30,354 nucleotides of DNA from Deltaproteobacteria bacterium (GTDB lineage Bacteria > Desulfobacterota > Desulfobulbia > Desulfobulbales > VMSU01): contig JAJSAA010000182.1 of assembly GCA_024274995.1 (NCBI GenBank), positions 1 through 30,354 on the forward strand, given 5' to 3'. How positions within the stretch are numbered: position 1 is the stretch's first letter; each line of letters starts with the position of its first letter. Below are positions 22,469-30,354 of the stretch, piece by piece. The notes below the pieces were generated by a model. It worked only from the letters and a program-made list of their open reading frames with translations, was not told the origin of the DNA and did not search any database. The position numbers were made by a program, and so were the translations under genes.

Positions 22469-23475
22469 TGAGTGGTTCTCCACCAGAAAATATTGACCGG
22501 TTTGCCGGTATCATAGGGGCCTGCGCCCGTATGCGGCAGCTCTTCAGCCTTATTGACAAGGTGGCGGAGACCGATACCACCATCCTGATTCAAGGTGAAT
22601 CAGGTACTGGCAAAGAATTGGTGGCTCGTGCTATTCATCAACAGGGGACGCGGCAGAAAAACCCCTTTGTGCCGGTTAATTGTGGTGCCATTCCGGCTGA
22701 GCTTTTAGAAAGTGAGCTTTTTGGCCACGAGAAGGGGGCCTTTACTCATGCCATTCGTACCCGGATTGGCCGTTTTGAACTTGCCCACGGCGGAACGGTA
22801 TTTTTAGACGAAATATCTGAAATGAGTCCCATGCTGCAAGTCAAGCTTCTACGGGTTCTTCAGGAGAGGGAGTTCGAGCGGGTAGGAGGCACCCAGACTA
22901 TTAAATCTGATTTCCGGGTAGTTGCCGCCACCAATCGCTGCTTAGAGGATGAATTGCGGCAGGGCCGTTTCCGGGAGGATCTTTTTTACCGCTTAAATGT
23001 CATTCCGGTCATGGTGCCCCCCCTGCGGGAACGACAGGCCGATATTCCCCTGCTGACGGAATATTTTATTCAGCTTTTTACGGCTGACAAGAATCACCGC
23101 ATCTCCGGAATTTCTCAGGAGGCCATGGGCCACCTACTTCGCTATCACTGGCCCGGTAATGTTCGGGAACTGGAAAATATTATTGAGCGGATGGTTATTC
23201 TGGCCTTGGCCGAAGAGATAAGCGTGGCTGATCTGCCCGAGAAGATTTTAGATTGCCGGCCAATTGCTGGGGCAGGCCTGGCCACTGAAATCCCCCCCCA
23301 GGGGTTCTATCTCCAACAGGCGGTGGCGGATTATGAAAAGGAGATTATTATCAAGGCTCTGAATCAGGTGAATTGGATCAACAATCAGGCGGCCAAGCTT
23401 CTGAATGTCAACAGGACAACCCTTATAGAAAAGATGAAGCGCTATAAACTGGTAAAACCAGCGGTTAGCATGTAG
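22468..23475 (+). CDS. Sigma-54 enhancer-binding protein without receiver domain
   Basis: 335 residues. A 12-residue N-terminus leads straight into a sigma-54 AAA+ domain: Walker A GESGTGKE (43-50), L1 loop GAFTHA (90-95), Walker B VFLDEISE (D114/E115), arginine-finger region FREDLFYRLNVIP and HWPGNVRELEN. A C-terminal Fis-type HTH (about 300-330, NNQAAKLLNVNRTTLIEKMK) follows. The L1 loop that contacts sigma-54 has His in place of Gly at position 5 of GAFTGA. With no receiver or sensor domain, its activity must be set by expression or a partner. It heads the regulator cluster upstream of flgB, so a FlrA/FleQ-like master role is the best guess, although the FleQ N-terminal domain is missing. 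Confidence 0.88.
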   Translation: MSGSPPENIDRFAGIIGACARMRQLFSLIDKVAETDTTILIQGESGTGKELVARAIHQQGTRQKNPFVPVNCGAIPAELLESELFGHEKGAFTHAIRTRIGRFELAHGGTVFLDEISEMSPMLQVKLLRVLQEREFERVGGTQTIKSDFRVVAATNRCLEDELRQGRFREDLFYRLNVIPVMVPPLRERQADIPLLTEYFIQLFTADKNHRISGISQEAMGHLLRYHWPGNVRELENIIERMVILALAEEISVADLPEKILDCRPIAGAGLATEIPPQGFYLQQAVADYEKEIIIKALNQVNWINNQAAKLLNVNRTTLIEKMKRYKLVKPAVSM

Positions 23476-23478
23476 TAA

Positions 23479-25623
23479 ATGAATAAGCTGATGGGAGACG
23501 GCAAAGCTCGACATAAAAGGGACTTTGGCAGACAAAAGGCCGTTAATCACTCTCGTTATTTCTTCCTTATTCTGGCCGCCTTCTGCCTTGGCATAATTTC
23601 TCTCACCGCTGTCCCTGCGGCCTGGACGGCAAATCCCAAGGCTATGGTCGAAGGGAACAAAAAACCTGCCCCGCATCATAAACGCAACCGGAGCGAGACT
23701 CGCCGGGTCATTAAAGATCTGCTTCAAAAAGCGAAGCGTGATCTATCCATGAATAATCAGGCCTCGGCCGCCAGATATCTCTATCAGATCTATCTTAATT
23801 TCCCTGACAATCCAGCGGCGGAGTCCGCCCTCTGGCGTTCGGCTGAGCTCAGAAAAAAGCTGGCCAGTCATCACCCCGGTGCCGATCTGGAGCGGGTCAA
23901 GGATATGTTTCGTGATTTCATAAATTCCTATCCATCTTCGAAGAGAGTACCGGCGGCCTATCTGGAACTTGGTATTAGTTATTTCCATATGGGTTTTTAT
24001 CGTGAGGCCTTGAGCTATTTCAAGCTGTTTGAGGAGAGCTATCCCGCCTCTCCTCTTCTGTTTAAGGCCATGATGTGGCACCGTGAAGCGTTGATGAAGA
24101 CCGGGCGGCAGGCCGAGGCAGCCCGACTCTTCTACCGCTTGACGCATAGTGCTGATCAGCATCTCAGGCTCATCGGCCAGGTGGGAATGGGAGAGCTGCG
24201 TTATAAGCAGGGGCGTTATCAGGAGGCCAAAAACTATTTTCAAATGGTGATGATAAAGCATCCTGATTATTACCGGCGAGACCCCGCTCTACTGCGTCCG
24301 GCCGGGCTTACTAATCTTAAATCAGGCAATATCAAGCTGGGGCGTCGGCAGCTCTATCATTACCTGAGTCTGGATTATGAGGTTGATGATCGCCCCGCCC
24401 TGTTAGCCGCTCTGGCCGAGTCCTATCATAAGCACGGTGATTATAAAGCCGCCGCCAGCCTGTACCGGGAGATTATTCACGAGAGCGGCGGCCGGAGACA
24501 CTCCGCTCTGTTAGCCGCTTTGCGTCTGGCCCAATATCGGGATAACAGCCATTTTAAAATGTCAAAAAATGAAGCGGTCTATCTTGCTGACCCGGACGGG
24601 GATGCACCCTATATTGCGGTACTGGATAAATATCCCGCTGAAGCCATGGCCCAGGATGCCCGTTACGCTCTATTCAGGCGCTACAAATCCCGGCATGAGT
24701 TAAACAGGGCCTATGATGTGGGCCGCAGCTTTTTACGGGCTCAACGCGGTATTAAGGGCCGCCGCCGACAAATCGGCAATATTCTTCTTTATCTGACGGC
24801 TGAATTTTTAAAGAAAAAGGACTATCAAAAGATATATGACCTCTATTTTGTGGATTTTCGTCATATAAAGGATTTTCCGGACGGCAGACTGCTGTATATG
24901 GTGGGGCGGGCCATGGAGGCCCTGAACTTAGATAAACAGGCGGCAGTGGTCTATTATCGGGCCTTAAAATGGCAGCTGCCGGAGAAGGACAAGATTGATC
25001 TCTACTATCGACGGGCGGCAGTCTATCTGCGCCTGAAAGACTATGCCTCGGCTGATCGTCTGCTGACCTACATCCGCAAGCTGTATAAGGGCAAACGTGC
25101 TGTTGGTGAAATTGATTATTACAGCGCCGAGCTGGCCGAGATCAGGAATCATAAAGATCGGGCGCTTGATTTTTACGAGCAGGCAGTCGATAACCCCACC
25201 TTTGCGGATAAAATGGCGATCTACGCTGGTAACGCCATTCGTCTCGCTCTCGAGCTTGGTAAAAATGAACGGGCGGCCTTGATCTGGCATAAGGCGGCCT
25301 CCAGAAATATAGCTCCGCTCCAAGGACAGGCCCTTGGTCTGAAGGTTGCTGACGCCCTGCGCCAGACTGGTGATTTCAAGACGGCGGCTGATTTATACAA
25401 AGCAGTTTTGTCCCCCCCTTATCCAAAGAAGGGGGAAAACGCTCAACTCTGTGCGCTTTATCTCGGCGATGTTCTTCTGAAGCTGAGGCAGGACACCGAG
25501 GCGGTTGACTATTATAAAAAAGCCCAGGCCGGGGATAATAAGATGGTTAAAGAGCTGGCCGCAGAGCGTCTGCGACAGAAGTCACTGAACGCCAAGGTTA
25601 GAAGTATAAAATTCAGCAAATAA
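23479..25623 (+). CDS. Large membrane-anchored or exported TPR protein
   Basis: 714 residues. A basic N-terminus leads to one hydrophobic segment (about 27-50, ending VPAAWTA) that is either a signal peptide or an anchor, so most of the protein would be periplasmic. The rest is tetratricopeptide-like helical repeats, with recurring patterns such as AARYLYQIYLNFPDNPAA, AYLELGISYFHMGFYREAL, YKQGRYQEAKNYFQ, and near the C-terminus TGDFKTAADLYKAV. There is no enzymatic motif. It starts 3 bases after the upstream activator's stop and is followed 19 bases later by a receiver-type activator, so the three genes form one unit. I do not recognise a named orthologue; a scaffold or a sensor for flagellar assembly is conceivable. 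Confidence 0.75.
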   Translation: MNKLMGDGKARHKRDFGRQKAVNHSRYFFLILAAFCLGIISLTAVPAAWTANPKAMVEGNKKPAPHHKRNRSETRRVIKDLLQKAKRDLSMNNQASAARYLYQIYLNFPDNPAAESALWRSAELRKKLASHHPGADLERVKDMFRDFINSYPSSKRVPAAYLELGISYFHMGFYREALSYFKLFEESYPASPLLFKAMMWHREALMKTGRQAEAARLFYRLTHSADQHLRLIGQVGMGELRYKQGRYQEAKNYFQMVMIKHPDYYRRDPALLRPAGLTNLKSGNIKLGRRQLYHYLSLDYEVDDRPALLAALAESYHKHGDYKAAASLYREIIHESGGRRHSALLAALRLAQYRDNSHFKMSKNEAVYLADPDGDAPYIAVLDKYPAEAMAQDARYALFRRYKSRHELNRAYDVGRSFLRAQRGIKGRRRQIGNILLYLTAEFLKKKDYQKIYDLYFVDFRHIKDFPDGRLLYMVGRAMEALNLDKQAAVVYYRALKWQLPEKDKIDLYYRRAAVYLRLKDYASADRLLTYIRKLYKGKRAVGEIDYYSAELAEIRNHKDRALDFYEQAVDNPTFADKMAIYAGNAIRLALELGKNERAALIWHKAASRNIAPLQGQALGLKVADALRQTGDFKTAADLYKAVLSPPYPKKGENAQLCALYLGDVLLKLRQDTEAVDYYKKAQAGDNKMVKELAAERLRQKSLNAKVRSIKFSK

Positions 25624-25642
25624 CCGTTTGATATAATTAATT

Positions 25643-27091
25643 ATGTCATTTATTAACAAAGAAAATAAAAAAGATAAAAAAATATTAATCGTGGAAGATG
25701 AGCGGGAAACGCGAATTTCCATGTTTGAATTTTTAGACGACAAGGGCTATCAGGTCATGGTGGCGGAAAACGGCCATATGGCTCTGGATATGCTAGATAA
25801 TAATCCCGTTGATCTGGTAATTTCCGACATTCGGATGCCGGAGATGGGCGGCCTGGAGTTATTACGACGGCTGCGGGTTAAAAACCCCGCCCTGCCAGTC
25901 ATAATTGTTACCGGTTTTGCCAGCGTTGACACAGCGGTGGAGGCCATGAAGCGGGGAGCCTATGATTATGTCCTGAAACCCTTTCCGGAAGAGGTTGTCG
26001 GAGAAACAGTCCGCCAGGCGCTAATCGCTGGTCAAAGCTCATTACCCTCTCTAGCTCATGAGGCGAATAAGGACGACCCAGCGGTTGAGAAAAAACCAGT
26101 TATCGGCAATGATCCCCGCTGGTTGCAGGTTATGAGCAAGGCCCGGGCCGTGGCTTCCAGCACCGCCACCGTTCTGATATTAGGTGAATCGGGCACCGGT
26201 AAGGAGGTGGTTGCCCGGGCCATTCATCAGGAGAGTGAACGGCGGCAGGGGCCCTTTGTGGCCTTAAATTGCGCCGCTCTGCCGGATGGTCTTCTCGAAA
26301 GCGAGCTTTTCGGCCACGAAAAAGGAGCCTTTACCGGAGCCGCCGCCATGAAGAAGGGCAAATTCGAGCTGGCCCACGGCGGAACTCTGCTTCTGGACGA
26401 GATTGGTGAGATTCCTCTCCATCTGCAGGCCAAGTTGCTGCGGGTTCTGCAGGAGAATGTGGTTGATCGTCTCGGCGGCAAGGCCCCGGTCAAATTTGAT
26501 GCCCATATTGTCGCCACCACCAACTGCAATTTGTTAGAGGCGGTGGAAAGAGGTGAGTTCCGCCGGGATCTTTTTTATCGCTTGAATGTTATCCCCCTGA
26601 ATTTGCCGCCTCTACGCGAAAGAAAAGGTGATATTGCCGCTCTAACGGCGTATTTTGCCGCTCGTTACGCCCGCCGCTATGCCAAACCCCTGAAAAAATT
26701 ATCCCAGGCCGCTTCACAGCGTTTTTTGACTTATGAATGGCCTGGTAATGTCCGTGAGATGGAAAACATGCTGGAGCGGGCGGTGCTGTTAAGCCGCGGC
26801 TCACATTTAGAACCTTGGGATCTATGGGATGAGGCCCCGCCTGAGGGGGATGCTGCTGAAGCGTCTGGCGCTCTGGAACCCGCCGCCAAACAGGCTGCCA
26901 GCCCTGAGACTTTACCTTTTGCGGCCAGCGGTCAGGTTATTCCTTTGAAGGAGGTAGAGCGTCAAATGATTCTACAGGCCCTCCATAAAACTGACAACAA
27001 CCGCACTCACGCCGCTAAAATATTAGGGATAAGCGTTCGCACCCTGCGCAACAAACTGCACGAATACCGCAGTTCAGGGCTGATCTCCTGA
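25643..27091 (+). CDS. Sigma-54 response regulator of the NtrC/FlrC type
   Basis: 482 residues with three domains. The receiver domain (about 12-125) has E18/D19, phospho-acceptor D62 (SDIRMPEM), T90 and K112. The AAA+ domain (about 155-395) has Walker A GESGTGKE (181-188), canonical GAFTGA (228-233) and Walker B LLLDEIGE (D252/E253). A Fis-type HTH follows (about 440-478, THAAKILGISVRTLRNKL). It sits just upstream of a consensus sigma-54 promoter and the flgB operon, so it most likely activates basal-body genes like FlrC, FleR or FlgR. The cognate histidine kinase that usually accompanies it is not in the window. It has a fully canonical L1 loop, unlike the orphan activator upstream. Confidence 0.9.
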   Translation: MSFINKENKKDKKILIVEDERETRISMFEFLDDKGYQVMVAENGHMALDMLDNNPVDLVISDIRMPEMGGLELLRRLRVKNPALPVIIVTGFASVDTAVEAMKRGAYDYVLKPFPEEVVGETVRQALIAGQSSLPSLAHEANKDDPAVEKKPVIGNDPRWLQVMSKARAVASSTATVLILGESGTGKEVVARAIHQESERRQGPFVALNCAALPDGLLESELFGHEKGAFTGAAAMKKGKFELAHGGTLLLDEIGEIPLHLQAKLLRVLQENVVDRLGGKAPVKFDAHIVATTNCNLLEAVERGEFRRDLFYRLNVIPLNLPPLRERKGDIAALTAYFAARYARRYAKPLKKLSQAASQRFLTYEWPGNVREMENMLERAVLLSRGSHLEPWDLWDEAPPEGDAAEASGALEPAAKQAASPETLPFAASGQVIPLKEVERQMILQALHKTDNNRTHAAKILGISVRTLRNKLHEYRSSGLIS

Positions 27092-27209
27092 GCCGCTCAT
27101 ATCTTGATTAACTCTCTTAAATAATTATGTTTATCTACTCCAGACGGTTTTCTCTCACGGGCCGCTGCCTGCCTTGTTTGTCTTCTAATTTTTAATTATG
27201 CGATATTCA

Positions 27210-27226
27210 TGGCACTTGTTTTGCAT
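27210..27226 (+). promoter_or_regulatory. Sigma-54 promoter of the flgB operon
   Basis: TGGCAC-TTGTT-TTGCAT matches the sigma-54 consensus (TGGCAC, 5-base spacer, TTGC) perfectly, with GG and GC of the -24 and -12 elements 10 bases apart. Transcription would begin about 27238, giving a leader of roughly 58 bases before flgB ATG 27296, with GGAGGTG at 27282-27288. The remainder of the 204-bp spacer (27092-27295) shows no other clear signal; activator-binding sites probably lie within or upstream of it. Confidence 0.88.
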
Positions 27227-27295
27227 GTAAATTCTTGCGACAAGTCTTAACTTTGCCAGAGCAGTTACTAAAAAAATTATTGTGGAGGTGCGGAT

Positions 27296-27685
27296 ATGTC
27301 CTTTGTTGATAAGATGTTTGGCCGGGGCTTTTATGTGGCTGAGCAGGCTTTAAACACCCGGATGGCCAAGCAGGGGCTGATTCAATCCAATATTGCCAAT
27401 CTGGAGACCCCCGGTTATAACCGGCAGGATTTTCCCTTTGCCAGGGCCATGGAGGCCGCCCTGGATCAACGGGGACAGCTGGCCCGGACAAATAAGGCCC
27501 ATATTGCCCTTGATCCATTAGATATCAGCCAGGATATAACCTTGAGTAATGACCAAAGACCGGTGGATTTAGATGAGGAGATGTTAGATCTCTCACAAAA
27601 TCGACTGATGTACCGGGTAACAACAAAGATTTTATCCAAAAAATTTGAAAATCTAAAATATGCCATTGACGAGGGAGGTAAATAA
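27296..27685 (+). CDS. flgB: Flagellar basal-body proximal rod protein FlgB
   Basis: 129 residues, typical length. It has the rod/hook family N-terminal signature QSNIANLETPGYNRQDF (about 39-55) and C-terminal helices with DLSQNRLMYRVTTKILSKKF, which pack with other rod proteins. It is exported through the flagellar type III system and builds the proximal rod in the periplasm. It is the first gene of the sigma-54-driven flgB-flgC-fliE-fliF-fliG operon. Its 3' end provides the GGAGG ribosome-binding site for flgC, 3 bases beyond its stop. Confidence 0.96.
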   Translation: MSFVDKMFGRGFYVAEQALNTRMAKQGLIQSNIANLETPGYNRQDFPFARAMEAALDQRGQLARTNKAHIALDPLDISQDITLSNDQRPVDLDEEMLDLSQNRLMYRVTTKILSKKFENLKYAIDEGGK

Positions 27686-27688
27686 ACT

Positions 27689-28123
27689 ATGGATTTTATG
27701 ACTGCAATGGATATCAGCGGTTCGGCCCTGAAGGCGGAACGGAGCCGGATTAATATCGCTGCAATGAATCTGGCCAATGCCAATACAACCAGAACCATTG
27801 ACGGCGGCCCCTACCGGGCCAAATCGGTGATTTTTAAGGCCCAGCCCCTGCGGGGCGGCTTTCAAGATACCATGAATGGCATTGAGAACAAGCTCCGCAA
27901 GGTAGAAGTGGTGGAGGTGGTTAATGATAAAACCCCTTTCAAGGAAATTTACGACCCCTCACATCCCGATGCCGATGCCAACGGCATGGTCAAGATGCCC
28001 AATGTCAATACAGCGGAGCAAATGGTCGATATGATGAGTGCCCGGCGGGATTATGACGCCAATGTCACGGCTCTGGAGGCTATTAAGGCTATGGCTTTAA
28101 GGGCCCTGGATATCGCCCGCTAA
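27689..28123 (+). CDS. flgC: Flagellar basal-body rod protein FlgC
   Basis: 144 residues with the rod signature (INIAAMNLANANTTRT, about 21-36) and the C-terminal FlgC pattern VNTAEQMVDMMSARRDYDAN. It is a proximal rod component exported by the flagellar type III apparatus. It follows flgB with a 3-base gap, is translationally close-coupled, and is followed by a 69-base spacer before fliE. Confidence 0.96.
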   Translation: MDFMTAMDISGSALKAERSRINIAAMNLANANTTRTIDGGPYRAKSVIFKAQPLRGGFQDTMNGIENKLRKVEVVEVVNDKTPFKEIYDPSHPDADANGMVKMPNVNTAEQMVDMMSARRDYDANVTALEAIKAMALRALDIAR

Positions 28124-28192
28124 CCGTAACAATACTGAATTATGTCTTCTAACAGAGGCTTAAGATTCTAATTTTGGAAGGATGAATAAATT

Positions 28193-28492
28193 ATGAATAA
28201 ATTGTCATTAACTCCCGTATCTCCCCCCGGCCAGCAGACGACACCCTTATCCGGCCCGGTTAAAACTCCGGGCAGTGGTTTTGGACGTATTCTTGAGGAC
28301 TCGGTGGGGGCAGTGAATAAACAGATAGAGACGGCATCCTCACTCTCCGAGGGGATCATGGCCGGTAAGCAATCAAATATTCATGAGACAATGATTGCTG
28401 TAGAAAAAGCGTCATTGTCTTTCCACATGCTTACCAGAGTGCAGGGCAAGGTTATTGATGCCTATAAAGAAATAATGAGAATGCAGCTTTAG
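28193..28492 (+). CDS. fliE: Flagellar hook-basal body protein FliE
   Basis: 99 residues, normal for FliE, which joins the MS ring to the rod. The first half is Pro-rich and poorly conserved; the second half has the family pattern KQSNIHETMIAVEKASLSF and KVIDAYKEIMRMQL. The start is ATG 28193 with GGAAGGA about 12 bases upstream. A 111-base spacer follows before fliF; it holds a short imperfect inverted repeat (CGAATTAGA...TCTAAATTCG) but no convincing promoter. Confidence 0.94.
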   Translation: MNKLSLTPVSPPGQQTTPLSGPVKTPGSGFGRILEDSVGAVNKQIETASSLSEGIMAGKQSNIHETMIAVEKASLSFHMLTRVQGKVIDAYKEIMRMQL

Positions 28493-28603
28493 AAGGCGGC
28501 TGGTTTGACGAATTAGATTGAATGTTGAGGTAAGCGGTAAACTTCGTAATTCTAAATTCGAAACATAGTTAGAACATAAAGTTGCCTGTGGAAAGGAGAG
28601 ATA

Positions 28604-30223
28604 ATGGCTAGTCCCAAAGAGATGTTAGAACAGATATGGTCAATTATAACTGAATTGCCGCCTATTCAAAAAATTGCCGGTGGTCTGGTACTAACAGCAG
28701 TAATCATAACCTTGGCACTGATCATGGGGCGTGACAGCGGCAGTGGCGGCGGCAATTACGGGGTGCTGTTTTCTTCACTTACCGAATCGGATGCTGCCGA
28801 TATAGTGGCCAAATTAAAGGAACAGAATGTACCTTATAAACTGGCTGCCAATGGAACCGCCATCAAGGTACCGGAAGATGTTGTGCTTAATACCAGGCTA
28901 ACTCTGGCGGGTGCGGGGTTGCCCCGTGGCGGCGGGGTGGGTTTTGAAATTTTTGACCGCACCAATCTCGGGGTGACTGATTTTGTCCAGAAACTTAATT
29001 ACCAGCGGGCCCTGCAGGGTGAATTAGCCCGTACCATCAGACAGTTTCAGCAGATAAGCTCAGCCAGAGTACATCTCGCTCTGCCCAAGGAGTCGGTGTT
29101 TGTTGAGGATCAACGGCCGCCCTCGGCCTCGGTAAGTATTAAGATGCGTGGCCGTGGTAAACTGACCAAGGGTCAGATCAGGGCTATTGTTAATCTGGTG
29201 GCCTGCGCGGTTTCCGGCCTCACCGAGAATAATATTACCGTGGTGGATACCGCCGGACATCTGCTGTTCAGGAGAGAGGGGGACGAACCAGGGATGCTGT
29301 CTTCAGATCAGCTTGAGTATAAGCTGAAGCTGGAAAGCAACATGCGCCGGAAGCTGGAAACCATGTTTGAAGAGGTGGTGGGAATCGGCAAGGTCATTGC
29401 CAGGGTCTCGGCTGATGTCAATTTTAATCAGGTAAATACCACCGAGGAATTATACGATCCCGACGGCCAGGTAGTACGCAGTGAGCAGCTTTCTAATGAA
29501 TCTAACAAACAGAACGGCGGTTCCGCCAAGGGTATTCCAGGGGTTAAGGGCGATCTTGCCACCTTTAGCGGCACGTCCGGCGGAGGCTCCAACTCCTCCG
29601 GCAGCAGCCGTAATTCCGTCACCAGGAATTACGAGATCAGCAAGACCGTAAAAAAGACAAAAGATTCGGTGGGGACAATTAAGAAGATAACCGTGGCCCT
29701 GATGGTCGATGGAAACTACAAAATGGTTAAAGACCCGAAGGGCCGGATGATATCGGAATATGTGCCGCGCTCCAAGGCGGAATTGGCCAGTTTTACCCGT
29801 ATGGCCCAAAAGGCCGTGGGCTTAGACCCGGATCGGGGTGATACCATTGAGGTGGTCAGTATGCCATTTTTCACCTCAAATACTCAGGAGGAAAGTACCG
29901 GGAGCGGCCCGAAATGGCAGCAACTTGTTCTTCGTCTCGCCCAGCCAATTATGTATCTTATTCTGGCTATTTGTTTTATTTTATTTGCCGCTCGCCCATT
30001 TTTCAGGCTATTATCAGATAAACAGCTTGAAGAGGAGAAACAGGCTATGCTGGCGGCTTCCCGACTCTCCACGGCCGGCGGTCAGGAGGGCGGTGAAAAA
30101 GAAGATGATTTAACTCTGCCGAGCAAGGGCATGAGCGATAAGGAAAAGATATACAAACTGGCGCAAAGCGATCCTGATCGGGCGGCTGATCTGGTGAGAA
30201 GATGGCTTAGAGAAGGGGCATAA
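28604..30223 (+). CDS. fliF: Flagellar MS-ring protein FliF
   Basis: 539 residues. TM1 (about 23-42) is followed by the periplasmic ring-building domains, including VLFSSLTESDAADIVAKLK, LPRGGGVGFEIFDR and the ARVHLALPKESVF block typical of the YscJ/FliF family. A Gly/Ser-rich loop (about 320-345) precedes TM2 (about 447-468), and a cytosolic C-terminal tail ends SDPDRAADLVRRWLREG, which binds FliG. The inner-membrane ring nucleates the whole basal body. The start is ATG 28604 with AAAGGAGAG upstream. fliG begins 5 bases after its stop. Confidence 0.97.
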   Translation: MASPKEMLEQIWSIITELPPIQKIAGGLVLTAVIITLALIMGRDSGSGGGNYGVLFSSLTESDAADIVAKLKEQNVPYKLAANGTAIKVPEDVVLNTRLTLAGAGLPRGGGVGFEIFDRTNLGVTDFVQKLNYQRALQGELARTIRQFQQISSARVHLALPKESVFVEDQRPPSASVSIKMRGRGKLTKGQIRAIVNLVACAVSGLTENNITVVDTAGHLLFRREGDEPGMLSSDQLEYKLKLESNMRRKLETMFEEVVGIGKVIARVSADVNFNQVNTTEELYDPDGQVVRSEQLSNESNKQNGGSAKGIPGVKGDLATFSGTSGGGSNSSGSSRNSVTRNYEISKTVKKTKDSVGTIKKITVALMVDGNYKMVKDPKGRMISEYVPRSKAELASFTRMAQKAVGLDPDRGDTIEVVSMPFFTSNTQEESTGSGPKWQQLVLRLAQPIMYLILAICFILFAARPFFRLLSDKQLEEEKQAMLAASRLSTAGGQEGGEKEDDLTLPSKGMSDKEKIYKLAQSDPDRAADLVRRWLREGA

Positions 30224-30228
30224 AGGAT

Positions 30229-30354
30229 ATGGCAAAAAAGGAACAATCACAGTCTGAACTGTCCGGCCCGGAAAAAGCGGCCATATTTATGCTGACCCTG
30301 GGAGAAGACTTTGTCGCCAAGGTCTTTCAAAGACTGGAGGATGACGAAATCAAG
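30229..30354 (+). CDS. fliG: Flagellar motor switch protein FliG (partial, cut by the window end)
   Basis: The first 42 codons are present, from ATG 30229 to the window edge, with an AAAGG ribosome-binding site overlapping the fliF stop. The sequence LSGPEKAAIFMLTLGEDF, then VFQRLEDDEIK, is the N-terminal FliG domain that binds the FliF C-terminus. The middle and C-terminal domains lie outside the window. Confidence 0.93.
   Translation, partial: MAKKEQSQSELSGPEKAAIFMLTLGEDFVAKVFQRLEDDEIK

Noticed and set aside
24077..24095. TGGCAC within the TPR gene as a sigma-54 promoter
   Set aside because: No TTGC at the required spacing; lies in coding sequence.
1..30354. CRISPR arrays, tRNA or rRNA genes, prophage or defence islands
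   Set aside because: No regularly spaced direct repeats, no cloverleaf-like sequences with CCA-type ends, and no phage or defence gene families recognised beyond the broken higBA pair.

Overview
This is a chromosomal window from a flagellated Gram-negative bacterium, most likely a member of the Desulfobacterota (Desulfobulbales-like). That placement is an inference from gene content and order: yicC-remA-gmk, a single-domain heptose kinase, an ftsE-ftsX-envC-ctpA operon, and a sigma-54-controlled flagellar locus headed by two enhancer-binding proteins. It is not a database result. Most of the window is ordinary core genome. The accessory signal sits in a few intergenic decay zones and in a dispersed palindromic repeat family.

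Layout. 1-3811 (+): heptose-7-phosphate kinase, YicC, RemA, guanylate kinase and RlmB, with overlapping or tightly packed genes except for a repeat between yicC and remA. 3812-5149: a decay island holding a higB-higA toxin-antitoxin pair broken in both genes, an 85-bp palindromic element that ends the antitoxin frame, and an internally deleted IS1-family element that keeps both ends. 5150-7447 (-): leucyl aminopeptidase followed by a receiver-HPt protein. 7448-9288: a repeat copy, a small PilZ protein (+), and a CNNM/CorC-type CBS membrane protein (-). 9505-14161 (+): rsmI, rlmE, yebC, ruvC, ruvA and ruvB (rRNA methylation, a YebC-family protein, Holliday-junction resolution); five of these six genes use GTG or TTG starts. 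14338-15171 (+): panB behind an extended -10 promoter. 15196-17900 (+): motA, motB and a PilZ protein, with motA and motB separated by about 530 bp of transposase and DUF1232 debris. 17944-22162 (-): ftsE-ftsX-envC-ctpA, read right to left (division-linked peptidoglycan hydrolysis). 22468-30354 (+): an orphan sigma-54 activator, a large TPR protein, a receiver-type sigma-54 activator, a consensus sigma-54 promoter, then flgB, flgC, fliE, fliF and the start of fliG.

How the parts work together. The right half is a motility module: regulators, basal-body rod genes, MS ring and switch, with the stator genes and a PilZ protein 5 kb upstream. The left half is housekeeping for LPS core, nucleotides, rRNA modification and recombination. 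The most distinctive non-genic signal is a family of intergenic elements with 14-bp terminal inverted repeats. Copies lie at 1974-2104 and 22213-22304, a degenerate copy at 7691-7797, and an end fragment at the left window edge. No tRNA, rRNA, CRISPR array or prophage was seen, and no clear new multi-gene defence or biosynthetic system was found.
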